From: JAJDTQ01 sp965204235
GTDB lineage: Bacteria > Desulfobacterota > Binatia > UBA9968 > JAJDTQ01
Assembly (NCBI GenBank): GCA_965204235.1
Contig: OZ241979.1
Location: forward strand, 1,178,001-1,242,000
Direction of reading: 5' to 3'
DNA: 64,000 bases
The notes beneath the pieces are model-generated. The model was not told the origin of the DNA. It saw nothing but the letters and a program-made list of their open reading frames with translations, and ran no database searches. Both the position numbers and the translations under genes were made by a program. Of this stretch, positions 35,452 through 44,513 are shown one piece after another. Position 1 is the stretch's first letter. Each line of letters begins with the position of its first letter.

Positions 35452-37638
35452 ATGAGCGAAGGCAAGGTCGTCATCCCGAGCACCTGCTGGGAGTGCAGCG
35501 CCCATTGCGGGTCACTGGTCACCGTGGAGGACGGGCGCGTGACCGGGGTCGCGCCCAATCCGGACCATCCTGCGTCACGGGGGGCGTTCTGCGTCAAGGG
35601 CATCCGCGGGCTGCCGGAGTTGACGTACCATCCGGACCGGGTGCTCTACCCCATGAAACGCGCCGGGCCCCGGGGCGGCGGGCAATGGCGGCGCCTTTCC
35701 TGGGACGAGGCGCTGGACGAGATGACCGACGCCCTGCTGAGCGTCCGCGGCCGGTACGGCCCTGCCGCGCTCTGCGGCGCGGTCAGCAACGCGCATTTCA
35801 GCCGCGGCGTCATGGTGGCGCTGTTGCTGCGGGCACTGGGGTCGCCCAACTGGATGATGAACCAGGACCTGTGCGGCGGGTGCCGCGCCCTCAGCGACAG
35901 GATTACGGGACTCGCCATCGCCAACGGCGAGGACATCGACCACACCCGCTGCGCGCTCGTGGTCGGGCGCAACCCCGCGGCCGCGCACCCGCCCCAGTGG
36001 CAGGCCCTCAAGCGCGCCCGGGGCCGAGGCGCGCGCGTGGTCGTCATCGACCCCGCGGAGACGCCCGCGGCCGCCATGGCCGACCTGTGGCTGCGGCCCC
36101 GGCCCGGAACCGACGCCGCCATCGGCCTGGCCATGGTCCACTGGCTGATCCTGCACGACCGCTACGACCGCGGTTTCGTCGCCCGCTGGTGCCACGGCTT
36201 CGACGCGCTGGCCCAACGGGCGGCCCGGTATCCTCCGAGCCGAGCCGCGGAGCTTGCCGACGTGCCGCAGGCCGAAATCGAACGGGCCGCGGAGCTGTAC
36301 GCCGACGGCCCGTCCTGCTTCGTGAGCGGGCACGGCATCGACGCGTTCAGCGCCGGGGTCCAGACTTTTCGCGCGTTCCACGCCCTGGTGGCCATCAGCG
36401 GCAACCTCGACCGCAAGGGGGGCAACCGGCGCGTCAAGCGGCCGGCAGGATTCACCAACTATATCGAGGTGCTCCACAAGCCGGAGTTCCGCCTGCCCCT
36501 GGCGGTGGAGAAGCAGACCATCGGCGCGGACCGGTTCCCGCTATGGGCCGGACCCGAGGGCTGGCAGACCGCGTGCCACAACCCGTCGGTCATCGAAGCA
36601 ATGCTCACCGGCAAGCCCTATCCCGTGCGCGCCCTGTACGCCAGCGGCGTCAACATCGCGGTCACCTATCCGGACACGCCGAAGACCCTGGCCGCACTCA
36701 AGTCCCTGGACTTCCTCGCGGTGGCCACCCACATGATGAACCCCACCGCGGAATACGCGGACATGGTGCTGCCCAAGACCACCGGCCTGGAGGACGAGGA
36801 GGTCTCGCTGGAGGCCTCCGGGCCGTGCCTGAGCCTGGTCCAGCCCGCGGCGCCGCCCCGGGGCGAGGCCCGCGGCGACTTCCGCATCGCCCGCGACCTA
36901 GCCCGGCGCATGGAAGCCCGCGGCCTGACCGAAGCCCGGCGGTTCATTCCCTGGGAGACCAAGCGCGAGTTCAACGAGTTCCTGCTGGGCGACTGCGGCG
37001 TCACCGTGGAGCAGATGCGGGAGACCGGGTACGCGAGTTTCCCCTACACCCTCGGGGACTTCGACCGGGTCGGCTTCAAGACCGGCGCCGGCAAGGTGGA
37101 TCTCTATTCCGGGCGGCTGGCCGAACTGGGCCTCGACCCGCTGCCGGACTACACGCCCACCCGGACGGAACGCGAGACCGAGACGGTGCGCGACGCCTAC
37201 CCGTTGACCCTGCTCACCGGCGTGCGGGAGCGCACCTACCACCACTCACGGTTCCGCGACCAGGGCTGGGCGCGCAAGGTCTCGCCCGACCCGTGGCTGC
37301 AACTGCACCCGGAGACCGCCGCGCGTTACCGGCTGGCCCAGGACGACTGGGTGTGGGTGGAGACTGCGGACGGTCCGGGCCGCTGCCGCCTCAAGGTCCG
37401 GGTCACCGAGGCGACCCTGCCCGGGGTGGCGCGGACCGGCATGGGCTGGTGGTATCCGGAGGCCGACGGGCCGGACCGCGGCGCGCTGGAAGTCAACATC
37501 AACGCCGCCATGCGGTACGACGGCCCCTGGGACCCGGTGACCGGCTCCGCGGACACGCGCGGGCTGCCGTGCCGCATCTCCAAGGCGGAAAGCCGTTTAC
37601 GGAACCCGAACGACGGTCCCCGTTCGTCCCAAACGTGA
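35452..37638 (+). CDS. Molybdopterin (bis-MGD) oxidoreductase with 4Fe-4S cluster
   Basis: A 728-residue DMSO-reductase-family catalytic subunit. The N-terminal 4Fe-4S motif uses Cys12, Cys15, Cys19 and Cys47, and Lys49 follows as in most members. The candidate molybdenum ligand is a cysteine in DLCGGCRAL. The C-terminal molydopterin-dinucleotide-binding domain starts near residue 585 (TLLTGVRERTYHHSRF). There is no Tat signal, so it is probably cytoplasmic. No electron-transfer or membrane subunit is adjacent. The last dozen residues appear to be encoded by a degenerate copy of the dispersed repeat. Confidence 0.9.
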   Translation: MSEGKVVIPSTCWECSAHCGSLVTVEDGRVTGVAPNPDHPASRGAFCVKGIRGLPELTYHPDRVLYPMKRAGPRGGGQWRRLSWDEALDEMTDALLSVRGRYGPAALCGAVSNAHFSRGVMVALLLRALGSPNWMMNQDLCGGCRALSDRITGLAIANGEDIDHTRCALVVGRNPAAAHPPQWQALKRARGRGARVVVIDPAETPAAAMADLWLRPRPGTDAAIGLAMVHWLILHDRYDRGFVARWCHGFDALAQRAARYPPSRAAELADVPQAEIERAAELYADGPSCFVSGHGIDAFSAGVQTFRAFHALVAISGNLDRKGGNRRVKRPAGFTNYIEVLHKPEFRLPLAVEKQTIGADRFPLWAGPEGWQTACHNPSVIEAMLTGKPYPVRALYASGVNIAVTYPDTPKTLAALKSLDFLAVATHMMNPTAEYADMVLPKTTGLEDEEVSLEASGPCLSLVQPAAPPRGEARGDFRIARDLARRMEARGLTEARRFIPWETKREFNEFLLGDCGVTVEQMRETGYASFPYTLGDFDRVGFKTGAGKVDLYSGRLAELGLDPLPDYTPTRTERETETVRDAYPLTLLTGVRERTYHHSRFRDQGWARKVSPDPWLQLHPETAARYRLAQDDWVWVETADGPGRCRLKVRVTEATLPGVARTGMGWWYPEADGPDRGALEVNINAAMRYDGPWDPVTGSADTRGLPCRISKAESRLRNPNDGPRSSQT

Positions 37639-37757
37639 CGAAACGGAGATCCTATTCATGCTGAGCGTAGCGAAGGACTCTGTTCATGCTGAGCGTGCAA
37701 AGTCGAAGGCCCCGTTCGTCCTGAGCGTAGCGTAGCGAAGTCGAAGGACGCGCTTTT
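37613..37757 (+). repeat. Dispersed element, degenerate multi-copy locus R6
   Basis: At least three diverged partial copies in tandem (roughly 37613-37651, 37654-37710 and 37709-37757), sharing CTGAGCGTAGCGAAG and GTCGAAGG words. The last is nearly complete and ends in GGACGCGCTTTT. The first overlaps the 3' end of the molybdopterin gene. Confidence 0.7.
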
Positions 37758-37758
37758 G

Positions 37759-38481
37759 ATGAAACGAGCACGGGTACGGCTTCCGGTCGCCTTTGCGGGT
37801 ATGCAGGAGCCCGCCTTCTCCCGGACACACGCCCTGGTCAGACGTTGCAGTTGGTGCGGCGCCGATGAGCTCTACGTGAGGTACCACGACGAGGAATGGG
37901 GCGTGCCGGTCCACGACGACCGGACCCTGTTCGAGTTCCTGGTGCTGGAGGGGGCGCAGGCGGGCTTGGCCTGGATCACGGTCCTGCGCAAGCGCGAGGG
38001 GTATCGGGCGGCCTTCGACGGGTTCGACGTGGGCAAGGTGGCCCGCTACGGCGACCGCAAGCTCCGGCGGCTGTTGCAGGACCCGCGCATCATCCGCAAC
38101 CGGCTCAAGGTGTACAGCGCAAGGCGGAACGCCCGGGCCTTCCTGGCGGTGCAGGAAGAGTGGGGCAGCTTTGCCGACTACATGTGGCGCTTCATCGACG
38201 GCAAGCCCATCCGGAACCGCTGGAAATCCGTGAAGGACGTGCCGGCCTCCACGCCCCTTTCCGACGCCATCAGCCGGGACATGAAGCAACGCGGCTTCCA
38301 CTTCGTCGGCTCCACCATCGTCTATGCCCACATGCAGGCCACCGGCATGGTGAACGACCACATCGTGGACTGCTTCCGCCATCGGGAATGCAGCCGACGG
38401 ACGAGGGCGCCGGAAACCACGGCGAAAGCGCAAACCGGCACGGGTCAACGGAACAGGTTCAGGAGCGGGTCCACCAGGTAG
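37759..38481 (+). CDS. tag: DNA-3-methyladenine glycosylase I
   Basis: A Tag-type base-excision repair enzyme of about 240 residues that removes 3-methyladenine from DNA. The zinc ligands are visible: a cysteine in RCSWCG, the histidine in YHDEEWG, and the histidine and cysteine in NDHIVDCF. The central LEGAQAGLAWITVLRKREGYRAAF is the family hallmark. The start is uncertain: ATG 37759 follows the repeat directly with no good ribosome site, and ATG 37801 gives a 227-residue form closer to usual length. The 3' end overlaps the convergent TctB gene by 37 bases. Confidence 0.92.
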   Translation: MKRARVRLPVAFAGMQEPAFSRTHALVRRCSWCGADELYVRYHDEEWGVPVHDDRTLFEFLVLEGAQAGLAWITVLRKREGYRAAFDGFDVGKVARYGDRKLRRLLQDPRIIRNRLKVYSARRNARAFLAVQEEWGSFADYMWRFIDGKPIRNRWKSVKDVPASTPLSDAISRDMKQRGFHFVGSTIVYAHMQATGMVNDHIVDCFRHRECSRRTRAPETTAKAQTGTGQRNRFRSGSTR

Positions 38482-38993
38482 GAGTCGAAGGACTGGAGGC
38501 CGAGGGACTTGGCGATGAGTCCGGGGGGCAGCGGGAACGCCAGGGCCGTCTCCAGGCCGGCGAAGAAGAACAGGTACACGCCGAAGCCGTACACGAGGCT
38601 CGTGGTCCAGGTCTCGCGGGCCTGGAACCGCAGGAAGGCGGGGCTGAGGACCAGACCGCCCACCTTGAACCCCAGCAACCACAACCCCATGGCGAAGGTG
38701 ACGGCCCAGGCCGAGATCTCGAGAGTGCGCCTGCGGACGAGGCTCGGGTCCGGAGGAGGCCCGGAGTCCGCGGCGGGTTCCGGCTCTTCCCGGCCCTCCT
38801 CGGGCTTGGGCGGGCGCATGGCGGTCCACACGCCGAGGCCGAGATGGACGGCCGCCAGCGCCAGCATCGGGAAACCGATGGCCCAGGGGAAGAACCGGGT
38901 GCGGAACCGCCAGTCCTGGGCCTCCCACACCGCCCAGGCGATCAGCGCCACCAGGAACAGGCCGATGAGTATGTCAACTCGGTTGCGGCTCAA
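38445..38993 (-). CDS. Tripartite tricarboxylate transporter small permease (TctB)
   Basis: A 182-residue TctB-type membrane protein with four helices: two near the N-terminus (about 8-25 and 38-58), a charged, proline-rich loop and two in the C-terminal half. The start is taken as TTG 38993 because AAGGAG stands seven bases before it. It overlaps the 3' end of tctA by 20 bases. No ATG gives a sensible protein. Its 3' end overlaps the convergent tag gene. It completes the second Tct system of the window. Confidence 0.8.
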   Translation of the reverse strand: MSRNRVDILIGLFLVALIAWAVWEAQDWRFRTRFFPWAIGFPMLALAAVHLGLGVWTAMRPPKPEEGREEPEPAADSGPPPDPSLVRRRTLEISAWAVTFAMGLWLLGFKVGGLVLSPAFLRFQARETWTTSLVYGFGVYLFFFAGLETALAFPLPPGLIAKSLGLQSFDSYLVDPLLNLFR

Positions 38994-40482
38994 CCGGGTT
39001 CTCCTTGGGTCCGCTCCGCCGCGCCATCCAGTCCTGTATCCCGGGCAGGAAGAGCACGGCAAAGGCGATGGCGAACGTCGCCATCACGATGGGCCGCAAC
39101 AGGAAGCCCAACCCGTAGATCTCGTAGGAGATGAAAAGGTTCCGCTCCACCAGGGGGCCGAGCACCAGCCCCAGGACCAGGGGCGGGCGCGGCCAGCCGT
39201 GGTTCACCATGACCACGCCGGCCACCCCGAACACCAGGGTCGTGGTCATGGCGAAGTAGGAGTTGGTGTTGGCGAAGCCCGCAAGGTAGATGAGCATGAA
39301 CAGCGCCGGGATGAGCAGCGACCCGCGTATCCGGGTGATCTTCGCCAACTGGTTCAGGAAGAGCAGGCATACGGTGACCGTGATGACGTTCGATATGACG
39401 ATGAGCCAGACCATGGAGAAGGTCAGGGTCAGGTGCTCGGTCAGCATCTTCGGCCCCGGTTGCAGCCCCTGGATGATGAAGGCGCCGAGCAGGATGGCGG
39501 TGGTGGCGCTGCCGGGCACGCCGAAGGCCACGGTGGGGATCATGGCGGCGCCGATGCCGGAATTGTTGGCAGCGCCCGGCCCCAGGACGCCGCGGACGTC
39601 GCCCTTGCCGAAGCCGCTCCGGTCGGAGGCGCTCTGGACCGCGTGGGCGTATGAGACCCACTGGGACAGGGCCGCGCTGACGCCGGGAACCAGGCCGAAG
39701 AAGGTGCCGATCATGCTGCACCGGACGGTGGTCCCCAGGTGGACGAAGGTGTCCTTCACCCCCTGCCACACGCCTCCCAGCTTGCCCACGCGGGCTTCGG
39801 CGATGCTGGAGCCCTTGACCCACAGCTCCACGATCTCGGGAACGGCGAAGAGCCCCACCGCCGCGGCGATGAGGCCGAGGCCCTCCCAGAGGTTCACCAG
39901 ACCGAAGGTGTAGCGCTCGATGTTCTCCTGGTAGTCGAGGCCGACCGTCGAGAGCATGAGCCCGAGCCCGCCGGCCAGCACCCCCTTGAGCTTGTTGTCG
40001 CCGCTCAGGGCCGCGAGGAAGCAGATCCCCAGGATCGCCAGCGAGAAGAACTCGGGGGACTTGAACGACAGCACCAGCGGGGTGACGACGGGGATCGCCG
40101 CGGCCAGGGAGAAGGCGCCGACGATGGCGCCCACGAGCGAGCTCATGAGCGCCGCGCCCAGGGCCCGGCCCGCCTGGCCGCGCTTGGCCATGGGGTGCCC
40201 GTCGATGATGGTGGCGGTGGACACCACCTCCCCGGGCACGCCGAACAGGATGGAGGTGATGTCGCCGGTGGTCCCGGTCACCGCGTACATCCCGAGCAGG
40301 AACGCGAACGCCTGCACCGGGTCCATGCTGAAGATGAACGGCAGCATGAGGGCCACCGCGCCGGGGCTGCCGATGCCGGGGAGGATGCCGACGATGAACC
40401 CCAGGAAGATCCCCACGAGCATCAGCGCGAACGTGGTCTGGCTGAATACGTCGAGCAGACCTCCGATGAAGGCTTCGAACAT
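38974..40482 (-). CDS. Tripartite tricarboxylate transporter large permease (TctA)
   Basis: A 502-residue TctA protein with about 11-12 membrane helices. It has the family segments GILPGIGSPGAVALMLPFIF, LFGVPGEVVSTATIIDGHPMAKRG and GLVPGVSAALSQWVSYAHAV. ATG 40482 (MFEAFIGGLLDVFS) was chosen since the other TctA in the window also begins MFE followed by an amphipathic start. Longer forms add a basic, arginine-rich leader. It overlaps tctB and follows the binding-protein gene by about 150 bases. Confidence 0.93.
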   Translation of the reverse strand: MFEAFIGGLLDVFSQTTFALMLVGIFLGFIVGILPGIGSPGAVALMLPFIFSMDPVQAFAFLLGMYAVTGTTGDITSILFGVPGEVVSTATIIDGHPMAKRGQAGRALGAALMSSLVGAIVGAFSLAAAIPVVTPLVLSFKSPEFFSLAILGICFLAALSGDNKLKGVLAGGLGLMLSTVGLDYQENIERYTFGLVNLWEGLGLIAAAVGLFAVPEIVELWVKGSSIAEARVGKLGGVWQGVKDTFVHLGTTVRCSMIGTFFGLVPGVSAALSQWVSYAHAVQSASDRSGFGKGDVRGVLGPGAANNSGIGAAMIPTVAFGVPGSATTAILLGAFIIQGLQPGPKMLTEHLTLTFSMVWLIVISNVITVTVCLLFLNQLAKITRIRGSLLIPALFMLIYLAGFANTNSYFAMTTTLVFGVAGVVMVNHGWPRPPLVLGLVLGPLVERNLFISYEIYGLGFLLRPIVMATFAIAFAVLFLPGIQDWMARRSGPKENPVEPQPS

Positions 40483-40633
40483 GGCGTTGCGGCGGCGGGG
40501 ACGGCCGGTTGACGGTCTTCCGGTTCGAGTCGGCGGTCCGCGGGTCCCCGCTCGACGCCTCTGGCGGAGGGCGCGAAACGGGAACCCGAGGCCGCCGGTC
40601 ACCCATCAGATCAGGACGGCTCTCCGTCGATCT

Positions 40634-41674
40634 TCAGTTCTTCGAGATGATCTCCTGCATCCTGTCGAGGACCGACTTGGGGGTGGCGAGCAACTCGTTG
40701 ACGATCTTGGCCACCTGGTCCCCGCGCTTGGGCTTCAGTTCCCGTTTGGACTTCTTCGCCAATTCCTGGACCTGGGGATCGTTGTACGCCTTCAGGAAGG
40801 CGTCGCGCATCGCCTCCACGCGGTCCGTCGGCACCCCGGGCGGGAACGCGTGGACGATGCTGATGCGGTTGGTGGCGTTCATCGCCTTCAGCATGGATAT
40901 GTCGTCCGCGCTCTTGCCCGTCTCCCTGGCCAACTGCTCGGCCGCGGGCACGCCCTCCAGCAGCGGGTGATCCTCCTTTTCCGCGCCGGCGATGATCAGC
41001 ACCTTGCAGCACTTGGCCGAGCCCTCGAACATGGCGAGCTCGGTGCTCTTCACGGTCTGGAAGGTCGTGCAGAAACCGTTGACCTCGCCGTTCTTCACCG
41101 CCAGACGCTGGGCGCCGCCGCTGGGGTATCCGGTGATGACCTTGAACCTGGTGCCGAACACCGCGTTGAAGATCACCGGCTCCACGTGCGAAAGGCCGCC
41201 CTTGCTGAAGCTCGACATGGTGAGCTGCTTCTTCATCGCCTCATCGAGGTTGTTCACCCCCGCGTCGGTGCGGATGGCGCACATGGACGAGGTGTCGAAC
41301 CCGCTGGCGACCCACTGGAACTTCCGGGCGTCGAACCGGACCCCCGGCTCGCCCCGGGCCTGCTTGGGCACGAGGCCGCTGCTGATGGCCGCGATCACGG
41401 TGCCGTCCTTCGGCTCGTTGTTGAACACGGTGTTGGCCGTCAGCATGCTGCCGCCGCCCGGCTTGTTCTGCACCACGATGCGCGGACTGCCCGGGATGTG
41501 CTTCGACAGGACCCCGGCGATCAGCCGCGTGGTGAGGTCCGTCGTGCCTCCCGGCCCATACCCGACGACGATGCGGACCGTCTTGCCCTTGTAGAAGTCC
41601 GCCGCCGAGTCGCCCCATGCCGGGCTCGCCAAGAGCGCCAGCCCTGCCGTCAGAACGAGAATCCTCTGGACCAT
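40634..41674 (-). CDS. Tripartite tricarboxylate transporter binding protein (TctC/Bug)
   Basis: A 346-residue periplasmic Bug/TctC-type binding protein with a signal peptide (residues 1-21, cleavage near AWG). It has the segment GKTVRIVVGYGPGGTTDLTTRLIA, a typical carboxylate-binding start, and VVQNKPGGGSM. The ATG at 41674 is preceded by GGAGAGGAGG, which fixes the start. It leads the minus-strand tctC-A-B operon. It has diverged clearly from the first TctC at 30.2 kb, so the two systems probably import different ligands. Confidence 0.9.
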   Translation of the reverse strand: MVQRILVLTAGLALLASPAWGDSAADFYKGKTVRIVVGYGPGGTTDLTTRLIAGVLSKHIPGSPRIVVQNKPGGGSMLTANTVFNNEPKDGTVIAAISSGLVPKQARGEPGVRFDARKFQWVASGFDTSSMCAIRTDAGVNNLDEAMKKQLTMSSFSKGGLSHVEPVIFNAVFGTRFKVITGYPSGGAQRLAVKNGEVNGFCTTFQTVKSTELAMFEGSAKCCKVLIIAGAEKEDHPLLEGVPAAEQLARETGKSADDISMLKAMNATNRISIVHAFPPGVPTDRVEAMRDAFLKAYNDPQVQELAKKSKRELKPKRGDQVAKIVNELLATPKSVLDRMQEIISKN

Positions 41675-41835
41675 GAAATGCCTCCTCTCCAGTTTGATGG
41701 TGCGATTAACCGACTTTACGGCGCCCCTGTCAAGGACCCCCGGAGGAAAACCCGCGGCGGCAAGAGAAGGGTCTCTTCCGGCTTTCGTGTGGGTAAGGTA
41801 GGAGTGACAGGGGTCAGGAGCGCAGCGCCTCGCGG

Positions 41836-41864
41836 TTGACAACCGGCGCGCGTTCTCGATACTC
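41836..41864 (+). promoter_or_regulatory. Possible promoter of SGNH paralogue 1
   Basis: TTGACA (41836-41841), a 17-base spacer and ATACTC (41859-41864) form a sigma-70-like match about 100 bases upstream of paralogue 1, in the divergent gap after tctC. The remainder of 41675-41966 shows no gene. Confidence 0.4.
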
Positions 41865-41966
41865 GGTGGCGGCGCCCCGGGAAAGGGACAATTCGAAATC
41901 CACGGGACCTCCTCAGCCGGGGGCGGTTCGTCCGTCGAGGGCACAAAAGTGGGCGGGTAATCCCGG

Positions 41967-43262
41967 ATGAAGGACAGATACCCCCTCCTTCCCCGAGCGG
42001 GCCGGCGGATCCGTCGCGTGCTGCGCCTGCTCGGCTGGAACGCGCTTCTGTTGGTGGTGGGCGTCGTGCTGGCCGCAATGGCCGGGGAAGCCTGGTTCCG
42101 GCTGAGCGCGCCGTTCACGACACAGAGCGAACCCCTGGAATTCGTCCCGAACGCAGGCCTTCTCCGGCCGCCGAACACGGAGATACGCTCTACCAATCGA
42201 CTCGACTTCTGGAACGTCTCCCGCACCAACAGCCTCGGCTTCCTCGACCGCGAACCCCCCACCCCCGAGCGTGCGGCCGCAACCTGCCATATCTCCATGA
42301 TCGGAGACTCCTTCGTGGAGGCGAAGCACGTCCCCATCCACGACAAGTTCCACGTCCGACTCGAAGCACTCGCCGCCGATGAACTGCCCCACCGGAAGAT
42401 CACCACTTCCGCCTTCGGGATCGAAAACACCGGCCAAGTCCAGCAACTGCCGTTCTACGACGAATATGCCCGGCTGCTGCATCCCGGACTGCTCGTGCTC
42501 GTCTTCGTTTCCAATGATTTCGTTGACAACGCGCCGGTTCTGAGAGCCTTGAACTTGCGAGGAGACATTCGACAAGACCTTTTGGAGCCCACGGCGCGAA
42601 GACGCTCGGACGGGAAATCGGAATTGGCGTGGTCCCGCCCCCGGGACCAGCTTCCATGGAGTTCCCGGACCCGGGCGTCGTGGGCCGACCGGGCCATGAA
42701 GAAAGCGATGGACTATTCGGGGCTTGCCTTCTGGTTGCGCGCCAAGAAAAGAGCCTTGTTTCCTTCCGACCGGGACCCCAGGTTCATCCGGGACGTGGAG
42801 ACTCTGATGCGAGACCCCGACTATGCCGCGCTGTTCGAAGGATGGCGACCCGCCATTGGGCACAACATCATCCTGGTCTTCGCTCGAAGGGACCCGCCGC
42901 CCTTTTTCGAGGACGCCCTGCAATACACCGCCTTCGCGCTGGAGCAGTTCAAGCGGCGCGCCGACCGGGACGGTGCCAAGCTGGTCGTCCTGGCGTCATA
43001 CACCTTGCGGCACTACGGACCCCGCCTGTTCGAGCGGCTGAGCGACATGGCCGCAACCCTCGGCATTCCCGTCATCGACCAGGCCGACTACATCCTCCGC
43101 CAGGGCGCCAAACCCGAAGACGCGCGTTGGCGCCACAACTACCACTGGAACCCCGCCGGCCACCGCTGGGCCGCAGAGGCCCTGCTCAAATACCTCGAAG
43201 AGCATCCGGCAACCTGCGACAGGCCGACCGGCGCCGCCGCCCTGCTCGAACCGACCCCTTGA
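41967..43262 (+). CDS. Membrane-anchored SGNH/GDSL-like hydrolase, paralogue 1 of 7
   Basis: A 431-residue protein with one N-terminal membrane helix (about 20-40) and an extracytoplasmic SGNH/GDSL-type domain. The nucleophile block is MIGDSFVEA, the oxyanion glycine is in the GxxxTGQVQQL turn, the asparagine block is VFVSNDFVDN, and block V is NYHWNPAGHRW. The usual aspartate of D-x-HW is Asn here. The TSRTNSLGFLDRE-like segment before the domain is conserved in all seven copies. The family includes AlgX/AlgJ-like acetyl-handling enzymes, but the substrate is unknown. It is the most diverged copy and has its own C-terminal tail in place of the ICDG ending. Confidence 0.8.
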   Translation: MKDRYPLLPRAGRRIRRVLRLLGWNALLLVVGVVLAAMAGEAWFRLSAPFTTQSEPLEFVPNAGLLRPPNTEIRSTNRLDFWNVSRTNSLGFLDREPPTPERAAATCHISMIGDSFVEAKHVPIHDKFHVRLEALAADELPHRKITTSAFGIENTGQVQQLPFYDEYARLLHPGLLVLVFVSNDFVDNAPVLRALNLRGDIRQDLLEPTARRRSDGKSELAWSRPRDQLPWSSRTRASWADRAMKKAMDYSGLAFWLRAKKRALFPSDRDPRFIRDVETLMRDPDYAALFEGWRPAIGHNIILVFARRDPPPFFEDALQYTAFALEQFKRRADRDGAKLVVLASYTLRHYGPRLFERLSDMAATLGIPVIDQADYILRQGAKPEDARWRHNYHWNPAGHRWAAEALLKYLEEHPATCDRPTGAAALLEPTP

Positions 43263-43386
43263 CGTCAACGACGCTCACCGCACCCGCGAACGCATGTGCG
43301 CGCCCGTGCGGCGCGTCGGTGGACAAAGCGGCGAAAAACGCGCATAAGGAGTCGATCAGCCCAGAGAAAGCAGAGGAGGAACGATC

Positions 43387-44439
43387 GTGAGCGTCACCAT
43401 GCCAACCGCCGAGAACGCCGTAGCCAACGAGGTCATCGTGTCCGCGGACTCCCACGTCATGGAGCCCACCGACCTGTGGACCCGCAACCTGCCCGCAAGT
43501 TTCAAGGGCCGCTATCCCGAGTTCCCGCCCCGGGACGCGGTGGGCGAGAAGCCCGGCGGCTGGGACCCCAAGGCGCGGGTCCGGGAGATGGCGGTGGACG
43601 GCGTGTCCGCGGAGGTGCTCTACCCCACCTTGGGCCTCCGCCTGTTCGCCTTGGAGGACGCCGAGCTCCAGGAGGCCTGCTTCGAGATCGCCAACGACTG
43701 GCTCATCGACTACTGCAAGGTCCACCCCGACAAGCTGGTGGGCGTGCCGATGATCTCCCTCTACAACATCGACAACGCCATCGAGGAGCTGGAGCGCTGC
43801 AAGAAGGCGGGGCTCGTGGGCTGCCTGATCTGGCAGGTCCCGCCGCCGCACCTGCCCTTCACCAGCGACCATTACAACCGTTTCTGGGAAGCGGCCCAGG
43901 CTCTCCGGATGCCCGTCAACCTCCACATCCTGACGGGGTTCAACTACAGCCGCTTCGAACGGCACGGCCTGGACGTGTACCGCATGACCGTCAACCAGAA
44001 GCTGGCGGACGCAGCCAACACGCTGTTCGAACTGGTCTTCGGCGGTCCCATGTCCAACTATCCGGACCTCAAGTTCGTGTACGTGGAAAACGAGATCTCG
44101 TGGATCCCGTTCTACCTCCACGAATGGGACAAGTACTTCAAGCGCCACGCCCGGAAGGCGCCGCTGCCGCACATGAAGAAGCTCCCCAGCGAGTACTGCA
44201 ACGAGCAGTTCTACGCCACGTTCTTCAGCGACCCCACCGGAGGCCGACTGCTGGACTGGTGGGGCGGCGATACCTGCATGTGGTCCAACGACTACCCGCA
44301 TGCGGCGTCCACTTGGCCGCATTCCCGCCAAGTCATCGCCGACGAGCTCGGCCACCTGCCCGCGGACGTGTTCCGCAAGGTGGTGCGCGAGAACGTCCTG
44401 CGGCTCTACGACCTCAAACTGGCGGGCATCAACGCATGA
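43387..44439 (+). CDS. Amidohydrolase-2 family protein
   Basis: A 350-residue PF04909 amidohydrolase. Its N-terminal metal strand is VSADSHVMEPTDLW, and NLHILTGFNY and WSNDYPHAAS give the barrel histidine and C-terminal aspartate regions. The GTG at 43387 was chosen because AGAGGAGG lies nine bases before it; an ATG four codons later is possible. It sits with a cupin gene between SGNH paralogues 1 and 2, all on the plus strand. The substrate is probably a small carboxylated compound. Confidence 0.88.
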   Translation: MSVTMPTAENAVANEVIVSADSHVMEPTDLWTRNLPASFKGRYPEFPPRDAVGEKPGGWDPKARVREMAVDGVSAEVLYPTLGLRLFALEDAELQEACFEIANDWLIDYCKVHPDKLVGVPMISLYNIDNAIEELERCKKAGLVGCLIWQVPPPHLPFTSDHYNRFWEAAQALRMPVNLHILTGFNYSRFERHGLDVYRMTVNQKLADAANTLFELVFGGPMSNYPDLKFVYVENEISWIPFYLHEWDKYFKRHARKAPLPHMKKLPSEYCNEQFYATFFSDPTGGRLLDWWGGDTCMWSNDYPHAASTWPHSRQVIADELGHLPADVFRKVVRENVLRLYDLKLAGINA

Positions 44440-44513
44440 CGAGACCGGCGCCGGAACCGGCCCGTTCGGGCGGCGGCGCCGGAACGCAAACAAAACTCGG
44501 AAAGGAGTCCCCC

